Positions 1 to 11,700 of a stretch of 64,000 nucleotides of DNA are shown here, piece by piece. A program made the position numbers and the translations under genes. Numbering within the stretch: position 1 is the stretch's first letter; each line of letters opens with the position of its first letter. The DNA is from Anodontia alba (taxonomy: Eukaryota; Mollusca; Bivalvia; Lucinida; Lucinidae). The DNA is taken from the NCBI GenBank assembly GCA_964016985.1, contig OZ024823.1:135242112-135306111 (forward strand), in the 5' to 3' direction. The notes under the pieces are model-generated. The model worked only from the letters and a program-made list of their open reading frames with translations. It was not told where the DNA came from and made no database searches.

Positions 1-170
1 GGTATCCAGATAACTTCTTATTTCTCCATAAGAACATGTTTGTACTCTTTAGAAGCGCCTTGATGAGGCACTTCTAATCAGTATCAATGGCATATGTTTT
101 CGTGGAGAAATAAGCAAAATATAAATACTTTTTGGTTGAAAAAAAAAAACTGCCTTATCTGGAGATATGA
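1..170. mobile_element. Family A hairpin MITE at the left edge
   Basis: Middle GAAGCGCCTTGATGAGGCAC with arms TTATTTCTCCATAAGAACAT and its inverted ATGTTTTCGTGGAGAAATAA; right end CCTTATCTGGAGATA. Confidence 0.82.
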
Positions 171-385
171 ACTCAATAGAATAGGATATGTTCTTTAGCA
201 GTGAAAGTCATGATCAGCCTGCACATTCCTACAGGTTGATTGTGGTCTTGGCTGTCCCCTTACAGGATCAGTGGATATTTGTAAAATATCTTAACAGAGA
301 CTGGTCAGACTGTGTATGCACAGGCTGATCTGAGCCTTTACTGTTCAGGTGATATGAATAGCCCTAGATAAGGGGCCATCAGATA

Positions 386-599
386 TTAACCCTATTCCTG
401 CTGAACCCGGATATACCCTGCTTTGCAAACAGTGTAGATCCAGATCAGTTGGCTTCTAAAGAAGCCAACTGATCTGGATCTGCACTGTTTGCCATTAAGT
501 ATATGAATTTACAACAACAATCCGGATCAAGTTATCTGATTGGCTGAAAATGAGAAGTGGGTGTGGCATTTTAATTTATTCAGCTATGACAAGGGTTAA
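386..599. mobile_element. Family B hairpin MITE
   Basis: Ends TTAACCCTATTCCTGCTGAA and TTCAGCTATGACAAGGGTTAA; centre is a palindrome of TGTAGATCCAGATCAGTTGG with its complement. Family terminal repeat TTAACCCTTGTCCTGCTGAA. Confidence 0.85.
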
Positions 600-784
600 A
601 ATAATTTATTTCTACACAAAAATGTATGTTGTGAGTACTCATTTGAAGCTCATTGACTGCCAATACTTTTTCAGTGAAAAAAAACCCATCATACATGGAG
701 CTATGATATATATTATAAAGGGATAATAAAGACAACTAAAATATCTTCAAAGTATATTTTATTATGCTCTCTTTGCATCAATAT

Positions 785-992
785 TTAAACTCCAAAGCGC
801 CAATCACAACTGCAGCAGACAACATTCTAGTTTTTTTTGGAGTAAATAAGACTTGACATGTCATGCCAAGAAGACAATTCACATCAAATGTCAAGCCTTA
901 TTTTTTCTGAAAAAAAAAAACAACAACAACAACAAAAAAACATGGATAATTGATAATGTTGTCTGCTGCAAATTTGCTTGGTGCTTTAAAGT
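785..992. mobile_element. Hairpin MITE with D-like ends and E-like centre
   Basis: AAACTCCAAAGCGCCAATCA left and GGTGCTTTAAAG right; interior TGCAGCAGACAACATT and its inverted counterpart AATGTTGTCTGCTGCA form long arms. Confidence 0.75.
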
Positions 993-1227
993 TTCTGCGG
1001 GATTGTCAGATGTACTTTCAGCACTATCCAATAAAATCAACATAAATGATAGTTTCCTCAGAAAATATTACTTTGTCATTTAAATTTAAGTTAAAGCCAC
1101 TTTGAATGGTCTGATAAGTGCTAATTTCTTGGAAATGTATAAAGAAAATATTTTAATGTCTACAAATAACAGACTTTATTAAAATTGGCATGGTAAAGGG
1201 TAACATTATCTTGTTTGTATATATAGC

Positions 1228-1450
1228 TGAGCTGGAGTTTTATGGCCCAGTTGACTCTGTTAAGGTCCTGTTGAGCTGATCAGTTAATCTACTTGCACTT
1301 TTCCTGGGCAGGCTTAGTCCTCTAAGCAGTTACCCAGTACTTGTGCACATACTTTGCCAAGTAACTGACAACTGCCCTTCTTCAATCAGCGGAACAGGAG
1401 AACGACAGTAAAAATGATTTAGTGATCAATTTCCACAAAAATTATATAAT
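1228..1450 (-). mobile_element. SINE-T copy, head missing
   Basis: The body region matches the SINE-T family (GGCAGGCTTAGTCCTCTAAG and ACAACTGCCCTTCTTCAATC). The tRNA-like part is not recognisable past 1450. Confidence 0.7.
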
Positions 1451-1669
1451 CTAAGTGATTATTAAGCTGTGCAGTTCACTGAGGCAAGCTCTTGAAAAAA
1501 ATGTTCAAATGGAAAGAGTTACTTTTAACTTCCTGAAATTTCAAGTGCTCACACTCCTCCAGAACATATGGAGGCTTGATCGCAAGACTGTAGCAAGTCA
1601 GACGGTTGTTTTTCCCAATACTTAATCTCCTCACCATGAAGGCATATTGAAGATTACAACATATCTTTC

Positions 1670-1730
1670 TGTAAACAATGGAAATTTAGGTGCCATTGCT
1701 CGTATGGCACCTAAATTTGCATTGTTTACA
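1670..1730. repeat. Compact hairpin, 27-bp arms
   Basis: 1670-1696 pairs with 1704-1730 (TGTAAACAATGG...GGTGCCAT against ATGGCACC...TTGTTTACA), one mismatch, 7-nt loop. It is inside a larger element with outer AAGACTGTAGCAAG and TTACTACAGTCTT. Confidence 0.88.
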
Positions 1731-2077
1731 AAGGGGTCAAAGTTGCCCCTAAACAAGGGTTTCAAAAATATGTTTGAGTTACTACAGTCTTGCACTCAAC
1801 CCTCAATTTGCTTTTGCAACTGTCCTAATCCATTCTTTTGATACAAAGATCCTCCAAAAAAGACTGAGTGAAAACCCCCACAAAAAGGTGAAATAATTAC
1901 GATGAAAATAACAAAGTCACATACACATGTTCAGACCAAGCCCATAACCTCTGCAAAGTCTTAACTCGATCAGTCAGATACTGTAAGAGGAATTAAGCAC
2001 ACAAGGTAATCACCACATACAATATGTTTTAACACAAGAAAAAAGTCCTCAAAAGAAGAATGAAGTTGAAAATCCAT

Positions 2078-2081
<4 letters not shown>

Positions 2082-2127
<46 letters not shown>
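2082..2127. repeat. (TG)n microsatellite
   Basis: About 23 uninterrupted TG units followed by GGAAGGAGGGGGGGG. ORFs over it on both strands are artefacts. Confidence 0.98.
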
Positions 2128-2128
<1 letters not shown>

Positions 2129-2702
2129 AAGGAGGGGGGGGTGTATGTGATGAAAATACCAAAATCACATGCATATATTTACTGTATGGGTATATCAGCA
2201 CACAAGATGCCCACCTACATACACTAAGAGAAAAACATAAAAAAAAAGAAAAGAAAACAACTAACTTAACAATGTGAAAAAGTGGCAAAATTTAAACTGA
2301 GAATTGTATCCAAATTACATGTACATACCATGTAGAAAGTGTCTACAAAATTTCACATTAATTCTTTAAGAACTGTAAAAGTTGAGCACACCAGAAACCC
2401 ACAATACATTTACTACAGAGCCAAAAAATGACTAAGTTCACATTATGAACATAGTGGCAAAAAGTAACTGGAGGATTATATCCAAACTGCATTCATATGC
2501 TAAGACCTTGTAAAAAATGCCTGCAAAGTTTTAAAAGACACTGGTTAAAACTGTAGTAGTTGTGCACACAAGATACCTACTGTCAGTGCAGGACTCCTCT
2601 TGCTTTTCTCTATTAAGGTGGGTATAATTCACAAACTGAAATTTCAAGAGAAATTATTTTGCATAAATTTTCTTTTATATTTCAAGAGAAGTTATTTTTG
2701 CA

Positions 2703-3654
2703 TCAGGCCTTTTTAAAAAACCTGATAGGGATATTGTTAATGCTACCATCTGTCCGTCTGTCTGACTGTCTGTCCATTAGTCCTGCTTTCTCCTCCTAAA
2801 CCAGACGGGGGGGGGGGGGGGGGGGGGGGGGGGGAGGGAATTCTTTCAAACTTGCTACATCACTTCCCCTCATGGTAAGGGTGTGCCACAGCAAAATTAC
2901 TTTTCTGTGCATCTGTCTGTGGGTCCATCATCCATCCATTTGTCTGTCATACTATCTCCTCCTAAACCACTGTGCGGAATTCAACAAAACCTGCTACATC
3001 ACTTCCCCTCATGGTAAGGTTGTGTGAGAGAATGACCATCTGTTTGTCACTATCTCGTCCTAAACCACTGGGCGGAATTCTATCAAAGTTGATACGTCAC
3101 TTCCCCTCATGGTAAGGGTATGCGGGAGCAACATTATTTTTCTGTGTCAGTCCGTGCATCCCTTGTTCCTCCATTTGTCTGTCACACTATCTCCTCCTAA
3201 ACCACTGGGTGGAATGCAACCAAACTTGCTACATCACTTCCCCTCATGGTAAGGTTCTGCGAGAGCAAATTATTTTTCCCTGTGTTTGTCCTGCTATCTC
3301 CTGAATCACTGGCCAGAATTCAACCAAACTTGCTACATCACTTCTCCTCATGGTAAGGGTGTGCAAGAGCAACATTATTTTTCCATGCTTCCATCATCTG
3401 TGCATCTGTTCGTCATGCTGTCTCCAACTTAACCACTGGGGGAAATTCAACCAAACTTGCTACATCACTTCCCTTCATGGTTAGGGTGTGCGGGAGCAAC
3501 ATTATATATTTTTGTCTGTCCGTCTGGTATCTGTCCACGCTATTTTCTCCTCAACCACTGTGGGAGAGAAAGTCCGTCTGTCCATCATGCTATTAGCAAA
3601 ATTAGCATAGTGCGTGGGGATTTGTGATGGCGCATCATCGACTGCGCATTCTAG
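2703..3654 (+). mobile_element. Helitron-like non-autonomous element with central minisatellite
   Basis: It starts with TC after an A (A|TCAGGCC, with an adjacent CCTGATAGGGATATTG) and ends CATTCTAG|T, the 5'-TC...CTAG-3' pattern of Helitrons inserted between A and T. The inside holds about seven irregular repeats of 100-130 bp containing CTTGCTACATCACTTCCCCT, plus a run of 28 G at 2807-2834. The layout resembles the pearl-type elements of bivalves. Confidence 0.65.
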
Positions 3655-3832
3655 TTTTTGTATTTCGATTTTCCACTTTACAAATTTTGAATAAGAGTTC
3701 GTTTTAGAATCTATTTACATATCACAGTCTCATCCTACAGACAACTTTATCAATTTCTGAAAAAAAACAAAACAAAACACACACACACAAAAAAAAACAA
3801 CAACACAAATAGCATCTATCATATTTACTCTA

Positions 3833-4048
3833 TTAACCCAAGAAAACCCGCATCTAAAAAATGTTGTCTGTTTATGTTGTCTTCTGAATATTCTTGCAAA
3901 CTTTTCAAACCTATTTTTGCATACAGGCAAATATGTTGACCCTGATCAGACTGCTCTGGGTCCACACTGTTTACAAAAATGACTTTTAAAATCACAAGCA
4001 GATGACAAAACAGACAACAATTGTTGTGATTGGCAGTTTAAGGGTAAA
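3833..4048. mobile_element. Family D hairpin MITE
   Basis: Shares with 33498-33723 the internal blocks TTTTTGCATACAGGCAAA and ATGACTTTTAAAATCACAAG in opposite order, with diverged ends (TTAACCCAAG, TTTAAGGGTAAA). Confidence 0.8.
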
Positions 4049-4227
4049 AGTACAGGTACATGCAGGCATAGGCAAACAGCACAGACCCAGATCATGATCA
4101 GATGCCAAAGAATGCATCTACACTGTTTGCCACTTCTCCAGCAGTTTTTAGACAAATCAACAGATAATGAAACAGACTTCTCCAATTTTGAGGGCAAGTA
4201 TGGTATAGAGTTGAGGCTTTGCATATA

Positions 4228-5200
4228 CAACAAGAGGTCCACAAGCCATGACTCACTCACCTGAGTGAAATAGCCACATCAGATATGCAGATGTTATGCA
4301 ACATCTTTCCAATCCTGTCAGTGCAACTAATGAAAGGATCATCATCTGAGCAGTCTTGGTTTTGAAGAAGGTGTTTATTTTTTAATTTTTTTATCATATA
4401 TGTGCATGACAGTCAATGGAGCATGACCATTTGAACAAGCCCTCAATCCCATTTCAACAGTAGGACTGACATGAAATTTGGTAAAAATTGGCCAAGTGGT
4501 TTATGAAGCAAAGTTGTTAAATAATATCATGATTTTATACATACTTAAAGATTTTGCTACTTCAATCATATATTATAAATTTTAGACACTTCAGCTGTTT
4601 TATCTTTCTTTTTATAATCTATTTATCTTTGCCAAAACACAGGGACTTGAAAGCCCTCATCTTCATTGAATAAGAAAAGAAATGATGGGAGGAGATATTT
4701 CAGTTGCAAGCTGCCACTGCTGACAAGAATAAGCTCAATGGGGTCTTCTTTCCCTGCTGATGTGCAAAAGGGTCTTCTTTCCCTGCTGGTGATTAACAGG
4801 GTCTTCTTTCCCTGCTGGTGCTTTACAAACTTCCTTCTTTAAAATTTTGCCATGGCAATCTGACAAAATAGCTACTGGTCATCAAACACATAAACTGGGT
4901 AGACAATCATCAAATGATCATAACTGCCAAATATGGTTCACATCACTTCACGTGTTATGAAGAATATGCAATTTAACCATTTTCCCATTATAACTATGGG
5001 AGCTTTCTGTTGTTTTGGCATCCAAATCAAGAGGCGGATTACCATAACTTTAGCTATTTTCAAACCCCCTCACCAAGCAACATTCTTACCTAATCAGAGA
5101 CAAATGGTTTTGGAGGGTTTGCCTGTTAACAGACGAACGGACAATGGACAAAAAGTGATCATTATAGCTTATCCTGAACATAGCTCAGGTGAGCTAAAAA
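4228..5200 (+). mobile_element. ACAAGAGG...GAGCTAAAAA element, copy 1
   Basis: The left end is ACAAGAGGTCC followed by CACTCACCTGAGTGAAA. The right end is AGCTCAGGTGAGCTAAAAA, after a stretch ACAGACGAACGGACAATGG. The subterminal CTCACCTGAG and CTCAGGTGAG are inverted. No coding capacity seen. Three GGGTCTTCTTTCCCTGCTG repeats lie at 4740-4822. Confidence 0.65.
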
Positions 5201-5550
5201 TAAAACCCCAGGCAATGGTTGTTTGTTTCAGTGATGCTGCAGTCAATAACAATTACTAGCAATAACATATAACATATAAAATAGCTTTAAACACATCATG
5301 AATAGTTTTTTTCAACAATGCAATGGTTGACAAAAAACACAAACTACATGTTCATAGTATAACATAAAATGCATATTAATTAAAACCAATGCAATCTGTT
5401 ATCAAAATTCTCCTAAGAATTTATACATTATATACATTTCATAAACACATCAACAGAAAGAAACATTTGAGTCATCTCATTAGAAAATGTCACAATTTAA
5501 TGTACAGTGTTTAACTAACAAATATTCAGTCAAGCAAGACTGACACAGTG

Positions 5551-5606
5551 TCAACACTGATCAAACTGCTCCTATGGAGCTGTTTGATCAGTGTTAACAC
5601 TGTTTA
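5551..5606. repeat. Compact hairpin
   Basis: GTCAACACTGATCAAACTGC and the inverted GCTGTTTGATCAGTGTTAAC flank TCCTATGGA. The loop-stem CTCCTATGGAG makes it nearly a complete palindrome. Confidence 0.85.
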
Positions 5607-5996
5607 ACCATTTAGTCAGTACATTATCAGGTAGTCCATTAGGCCTTTTTTCTCTCAAATTTTCAGGGTAAGTATGCTAATAAAGGAATGTGTTCAAATA
5701 TTTATGGTAAAATATAATTTACCAAGGCAGCATTCACAATGCAGCTTTATATGTGAATCTCTACAGTCTGAGAACTTTACTATCCACTGACAAAATCACT
5801 GGAATGTGTATCTAAGACCATGTAACATCGTATCTGATGCCAGCTTTTTATATGTGTGTGCTTTCTCTGGAACAGACAAATTTACAATATTTTAAAAAGA
5901 CTTTGACAACATAATATTAACAGAGTAACTTGATCTGACATCCTTTATTTCATCTGATGGAAAGCTGCTTTGATAAACTAGGGTACATGCATTCAT

Positions 5997-6161
<165 letters not shown>

Positions 6162-6235
6162 AGCACAAAGAAACATCTTGTGGCCCAGAAATGCAATTCC
6201 TATCTGTAACAATATATTTTGGTGCAAGAATATAA

Positions 6236-6457
6236 CTTAATCCTCACCGTAATCCTGCTGAACCTGGATATGCCTTGGCTTTGCAAACAGTGTAGATCCA
6301 GATCATGTTGATCTTGAAGAAGCCAACTGATCTGGATCTGCATTGTTTGCCGTTATGGATGTGAATTTGTATCAACAACTTGAATCAAGTAATCTGATTG
6401 GCTGAAAATTAGAAGTGGGTGTGGCAGCTTAATTTATTCAGCATGGCAAGGGCTAAA
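6236..6457. mobile_element. Family B hairpin MITE
   Basis: Same centre palindrome (GATCCAGATCA...TGATCTGGATC) with diverged ends (TCCTGCTGAACC and CAGCATGGCAAGGGCTAAA). Confidence 0.8.
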
Positions 6458-6532
6458 CTATCACCTTACCTGCATGCATCCAGATTACTTTCTCAATACA
6501 AATGACTTGTGTGGTCTACCAGGGGAATTGTT

Positions 6533-6710
6533 AAGGTAGAGTATTTGCTGATAATTCTTGACAAAAAAACAAGTTGTGGATACTCATTAGAAGTGCCTTG
6601 GCAAGGCACTTCTAATGAGTACCCTTTGCTTTGGCATGGCGCTTCTAACGAGTACCCACAATCTGTGCAGAAATGGAGAACATTTCCAAAGAATTACCAT
6701 AAAATTCTCT
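6533..6710. mobile_element. Family A-like hairpin element
   Basis: CTCATTAGAAGTGCCTTGGC and AAGGCACTTCTAATGAGTAC form a perfect central stem; an extra GGCGCTTCTAACGAGTACCC follows. Confidence 0.75.
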
Positions 6711-7244
6711 TCCTTAACAAGTCCTCTCTACTGATCTGAACAAAGCATCTTGAAGACAAGGCTATATTTAACAAGAGCCATCACCTGATAACAGATCAAA
6801 TGCTGCCAGCTTTAACATCAAGAATGTTTGAGATACTGCTTCAATAAACATCTCAAGCGCTTAAGTGAAATATATACACTTTGGGGAGGCAATTCCATTG
6901 TATTTATTTACCTCACTTCTGAAAAGGGGTCTATTCTATAAAGGAAAGGATTTGCTCCCCTTGGTTTTAGGGTAGATCCCTTTTCAGATGGGGTTGATGT
7001 ACAAAAAAGTAAACAAGAAGTCACAAAAATTGTCTCTCTTGTAATATGGCAGAAAATCTACCAAGTGTATTCAGGCCAATTAACTATTAGAATGATGAAT
7101 TTAAATATCAGCAAACCACATTTTAAAAATATTTTATTTTCTGGTAGAAATAAAAATATGCCCATTTGTTGGCTGCTCATCTAATCTGTAGACCTGAATA
7201 TTGAGGAAAATTACTAGATGATAAATCAGAAGACTTTTGAGGAG

Positions 7245-7390
7245 GTAATAATTCTGGAATAGTTTTCCTTACATCTCCATAAAACACTTGTTTCGGGTAC
7301 TCAGAAGCGGGTCTCCATGCCGAATTTTCGATGAGTATGTCATATGACATATGTTTTTATGGAGAACTAGAGAAAATTATCACCAAATAC
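7245..7390. mobile_element. Family A-like hairpin element, diverged
   Basis: TTACATCTCCATAAAACACT and ATGTTTTTATGGAGAACTAG pair; the middle is degraded. Confidence 0.65.
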
Positions 7391-7569
7391 TCCTCAACAA
7401 GTTATCTGACAATTTTTTTTTCAGCATCTCCCAACAAATAGGACCATGGTGCCCAGGTTGGTAGCATCATTGTACGTCTGATCAGCTTGTGTAATTCCTT
7501 GGCCTGATTAGAGCTTTAGATGATAGTCAATATTTTATAAAGTAGAAAATGATTCTAAAAGCAAACAGC

Positions 7570-7745
7570 AAAGACCATGATTTGACTGCAGATGCACAGA
7601 CTGTTCTGGCTGTCCATTTTACTACCCATAGATTTGTCTAAAATATACCAGAGCAGTGGCAAACAGTGTAGACCCTGAGTGGATGCTGCATTTTGCAGCA
7701 TCTGATCTGGGTCTACACTGTTTGCTCAGGCCTGTCTGTCCACAT
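7570..7745. mobile_element. Family C hairpin element
   Basis: GGCAAACAGTGTAGACCCTG and AGGTCTACACTGTTTGC-type arms around GATGCTGCATTTTGCAGCAT. Confidence 0.8.
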
Positions 7746-7894
7746 ACTTAAGTTAAATACTATACTACAGTAGTGACTGGATGTTGCAGTGGGAGCCCTT
7801 CTACAGTACCCATTCACTGCAGTATCATACCACAGACACACTGACAGGATTCTATCACACACTGTCACCAGTACGACCAATCCTAACTCTTCAT

Positions 7895-8035
7895 CCTAAA
7901 GATGAGTGCAAAGCTAAAGAGCAGCTAGTAACAACTTATGTTAAGTCTCAGCTATGAACCGGCTGAGATCAAACCTACAACCTCCGAATCTGGAGGCAGA
8001 GTCTCGACCATTTGTGCTTTGCACCTTGTTTCCCT
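7895..8035 (-). mobile_element. tRNA-like SINE head fragment
   Basis: On the minus strand, AATGGTCGAGACTCTGCC and AGGTTGTAGGTTTGATCTC resemble box A and box B of a tRNA-derived SINE. No clear ends. Confidence 0.45.
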
Positions 8036-8119
8036 GGAGAAATATATGTAGACAGAATTGGGTTGATTTTTACAAAAAAAAATCAGCATTCACAAGGGTT
8101 CTACTGGGACACAGACTGA

Positions 8120-8425
8120 CTGATTGATTGAGTTGTATGGCCCAATCAACCCGTTAGGATCATGTTGAGCGCAGTCAGTTTACCTAACCACACTTTTCCT
8201 AGACAGGCCTAGTCCTGTAAGTGGTTAACCAGTACTTGTGTACATTCTTTCTCCAGAAACTCACAACTGCCCTTCTTCAATCAGGTGAAGGGAGAGAATG
8301 ACCATAGAAAATATTTCATGATCAATCTCCACAAAAGAATATTACTGGACCAAGTGGGGACTGAACCCGTGACCTCCTAATCACCAGTCGGACGCGCATC
8401 TGACAGCCACTGAGGCTGGCTACTG
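8120..8425 (-). mobile_element. SINE-T copy downstream of COX16
   Basis: Same body as the 50762 copy (GGCCTAGTCCTGTAAGTGG stretch) and a tRNA-like head reading GGTCACGGGTTCAGTCC on the minus strand. It is more diverged. Confidence 0.8.
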
Positions 8426-8465
8426 GGACACAGAGACTTTTACACTATCACAAATTAGAAAAATA

Positions 8466-8632
8466 CATAGCTCCAGATAAGGCACTTTTTACAACCAAAT
8501 GAAAACATATGCTGTGGGTACTTATTAGAAGTGCCTTGCCATATTATCTTCTAATGAGTACCCAGAACATACATTTTTGTGGAAAAATAAGAGAAATATT
8601 TACCTGAAAAAGTTTCTTATCTGGAGCTATAA
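8466..8632. mobile_element. Family A hairpin MITE in COX16 3' UTR
   Basis: TAGCTCCAGATAAGGCACTT left and TTTCTTATCTGGAGCTA right, bounded by TA, with GGGTACTTATTAGAAGTGCC and CTTCTAATGAGTACCC in the middle. It lies 24 bp past the COX16 stop codon. Confidence 0.9.
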
Positions 8633-8655
8633 AAAATATAGTCTCTGAGCATAAA

Positions 8656-8781
8656 TCACAAATTGCTTTTCTCCTTTTGTTCTTGGAGTTTCTGTCTAAG
8701 CTCTTGCTGGTATGTTCTGGAATCACGGTCCTCTGGTGGCCCTCGAATATTTTCCCAATCCTTTTTTGCTAAATCTTTATC
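8656..8781 (-). CDS. COX16: COX16 coding exon 4 (stop codon)
   Basis: Forty-one codons plus TGA follow acceptor TATTGACAG. It carries the conserved WENIRGP motif and ends in a lysine/glutamine-rich tail. The stop is 24 bp from a hairpin element lying in the presumed 3' UTR. Confidence 0.93.
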   Translation of the reverse strand, partial: DKDLAKKDWENIRGPPEDRDSRTYQQELRQKLQEQKEKSNL

Positions 8782-11700
8782 CTGTCAATATTAAAAAATT
8801 TCCTATATTAGTTCACTCTTTGTGAAATGATATGGTCTTGATTGATTGTGTTGGGGTTTAACGACACATCAACCCTTGTGGGTCATTTTGTATCATCTCC
8901 CAGAGAAAGGGAGAAAAGAGATAGAAGAGATAGTAGAGGAGATGAAATAGAGGGACAGGGAAGAAAGAGGAACAGAAATGAAAGTGAAGAAACAGAAGCA
9001 ATAAAAACATTCCCCCTCTACCCTTACCTGCTACAAGGATAGCAGGCCTTGCCCAACTGTAAGCCAATATCAGTTGGACACCCCGTGACGTAAGATACAC
9101 GACCCCTTCACCACACCCAACCACCCCCAAATGATATGGTCTAAAATCTAATCACAACAGTGGTCTGTGCCACTTCTGTCGTAATGACATTACTTGGAAA
9201 GATATATTTGAATGGCAATTTATTGTAAATGAAATATGTAACTGTGGTTAACAGTTCCTTGTCAGAAACCATTTGTCTTTTCAGATACCATTTGTCCTTT
9301 TCTGTAATTAATTATAAAAGATTAACCCTACAATCAAATTTAAAGCCAAAACTGATCAAACATATGCAATTTCCTAAGTAAACTCTTTGATGGGCTTCTA
9401 ATGAGTGTCAACAATATATTAGGCAGAGCATGATAAAATCTACAATAAGATTTGTGCATCTGCGCAGTCTGATCAGAGTCTTTGCTGATTGCATGTGCCT
9501 TCTACAGCCTTGAGGCTATTCAAAGAGGCATAAACTGCAACCATACTGGGTGGACGTACAGGTTGATCAGAGTCTGTGTTGGGCACATAGGCCTTATTGT
9601 AGGTTTTGTCGTGTGCAGGCTCTGTCTTTGTGGAGAAAAAAGATCCATACTTTTTGGTTTGAAAAAGTCTTATCTGGAGTTATGCTCTGTATTTTCTTGG
9701 TGATGACAATTTGGTATTTTATGTCCCTTTCAACAATATTTTAGTCACATCGAGATGATGAAATGGTGATAATGAAAGGCTCTGTGCTATAAAATGCCGT
9801 AGAGTCAACAGCTGAATTCTGCCTGCATCGGGATTCAAATCTGGGACCTCATGATCCGAAGCTGGGAGAGCTAACCATTCTGCCACCCTGATGCTGCATC
9901 GTTGGACTTACCTTTTGCAAAATTTTTTGAAGCCTCTGATCTTTTTGTAGTTCTTCTAGATACTGACTTCTATACTTTCCCAGATATTCTTCCGCTTCTT
10001 CATCACTCAGCTGGAAGATACAAGTTCTCTTTTAATATCATACATTTTCATTCTGTTGTACCATATTTACCAAAAATATTGGGACACCCTAAGTCCTAAC
10101 CATGTTTGTCCTAACATTTGAACAAAATATTCTGAAGTAGAGATCCTTTGGAAATACAGAACAAATCAAAATAAGAAAGAGCAGACTCGGGTTTACTGAG
10201 TCTATTTATGGGGAATACCATATTTGATCTAATTGTAGCACTGTGCGCTTAGGTTTTACACAATTACTAAAAATGTTAAAAGTAAAATAAGCACCTAATA
10301 AGGCACATGCTAAAGAAAAATAAAAAAACAACAACAAAAAAAAGCTTTCATGAGGATTATTTTAAGATACTTATGCCTTATTTTTTCTGATTAATTCCTA
10401 AGAGCATACATTGTTGGTACTTGTTTGAGTTGTTGAGGCAATTCAAATGAGTACCAACAACATATGCTTTTAGAAAAATGTAGATAAAAGCACATGGGCT
10501 GTAATCTGGACTAAGATATTGCATGACTGTGCGCTTATAGGGGTATGTGCAGTAACTGAATTGAATACGGTAATAAAAATGCACTTTCAAAAGACTATTC
10601 CCAGCCTGTTCCATAAAGTGTATTAACATGCAAAGATTTGTGTTTTCAAAACTTAAAATGAGTGACAATGGTGAAAGAAGCAGTTAGAAAGATGCAAGTG
10701 GAAGTTTTCATGTGACCTGATGGTGTCAATAACTATATGTACCTCACCATTTTGAGTATGGCGGGTCTTAGCAACATCTTGTCTCCAAAAAATATTCCAA
10801 GAAATAACATTTGACTTTTTAATCAGAAATGACTTGTTTGCAAAAGAAATAAAATTCATAAAGTAACTGTTTCATAGCTCCAGACAAGGCAATTTTTTCA
10901 TCTGAAAAGTACAGATATTTTTTTTTTTACTTCTACATGAAAACATACTGCATGTAATAAGTACCCTCAGCAAATGTTTTCATGGAGAGATAAGAAAATC
11001 ATTGTCTGGTTACCCTCTTATTTGGAGCTATGTATTCCATTCTAATGCATTTCACGCTCCCAATTCAGAAAAAAAAAAGTTGGAGGAGCAAACTGCATGT
11101 GCTTTATCTGTCTGTACATCCATTATATTGAGGGGTGGGGGTGGGTGGGTAAGAAGGAATTTGTCATCTGCTGAATTTGCCAAGAGAATGGTAATGGTTA
11201 ATTGGAGGTATGATTAACCTACAGACTCATCTGTGTCTGCACTTTTTTCACATAATGTATTTTGCTTGCATACTGAATTTGTCATCTTTCTGTACTGAAT
11301 ACATATAAGTACTTACCTCTTGTGATTTTCTGAACTTATATTTCAGAGTAGTGATCTGTGTCAGACCTACTGAGCCACCAATCAACAAAACCTGTAAAAC
11401 AACATGAGAACAGAGCTCTGCACTAAGACCTCGGTATAATGCGGGCACGGACAACATTGCCCTTCGCGGGCATCAATGGCAGCAGGCAATGTTGGCCTGC
11501 ACGCCTATAGTTAACACACATGAAACTCACCACTGTATCCTGCCCATGTCTGTCAGCTGATCCATGCCAAAGTTACCAATCTCACAAATTGAAAACTGGT
11601 AAGAAATCTAGTTGTTTGCTTCTTGTTTTTTTCTTTTTGTGAATCTTCTAAGATGTTTTAGATGGCAAGAAATATATATTGTCAATAAATAATGCAAAAA

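Noticed and set aside
2049..2288. Coding frames with poly-His/Thr or poly-Cys/Val
   Set aside because: Translation of the TG microsatellite.
8842..9130. Recurrent 60-140-codon frames ([26 protein letters not shown] type) at seven places
   Set aside because: They are translations of SINE-X copies on either strand; frames are broken differently in each copy, and insertion duplications show they are mobile DNA.
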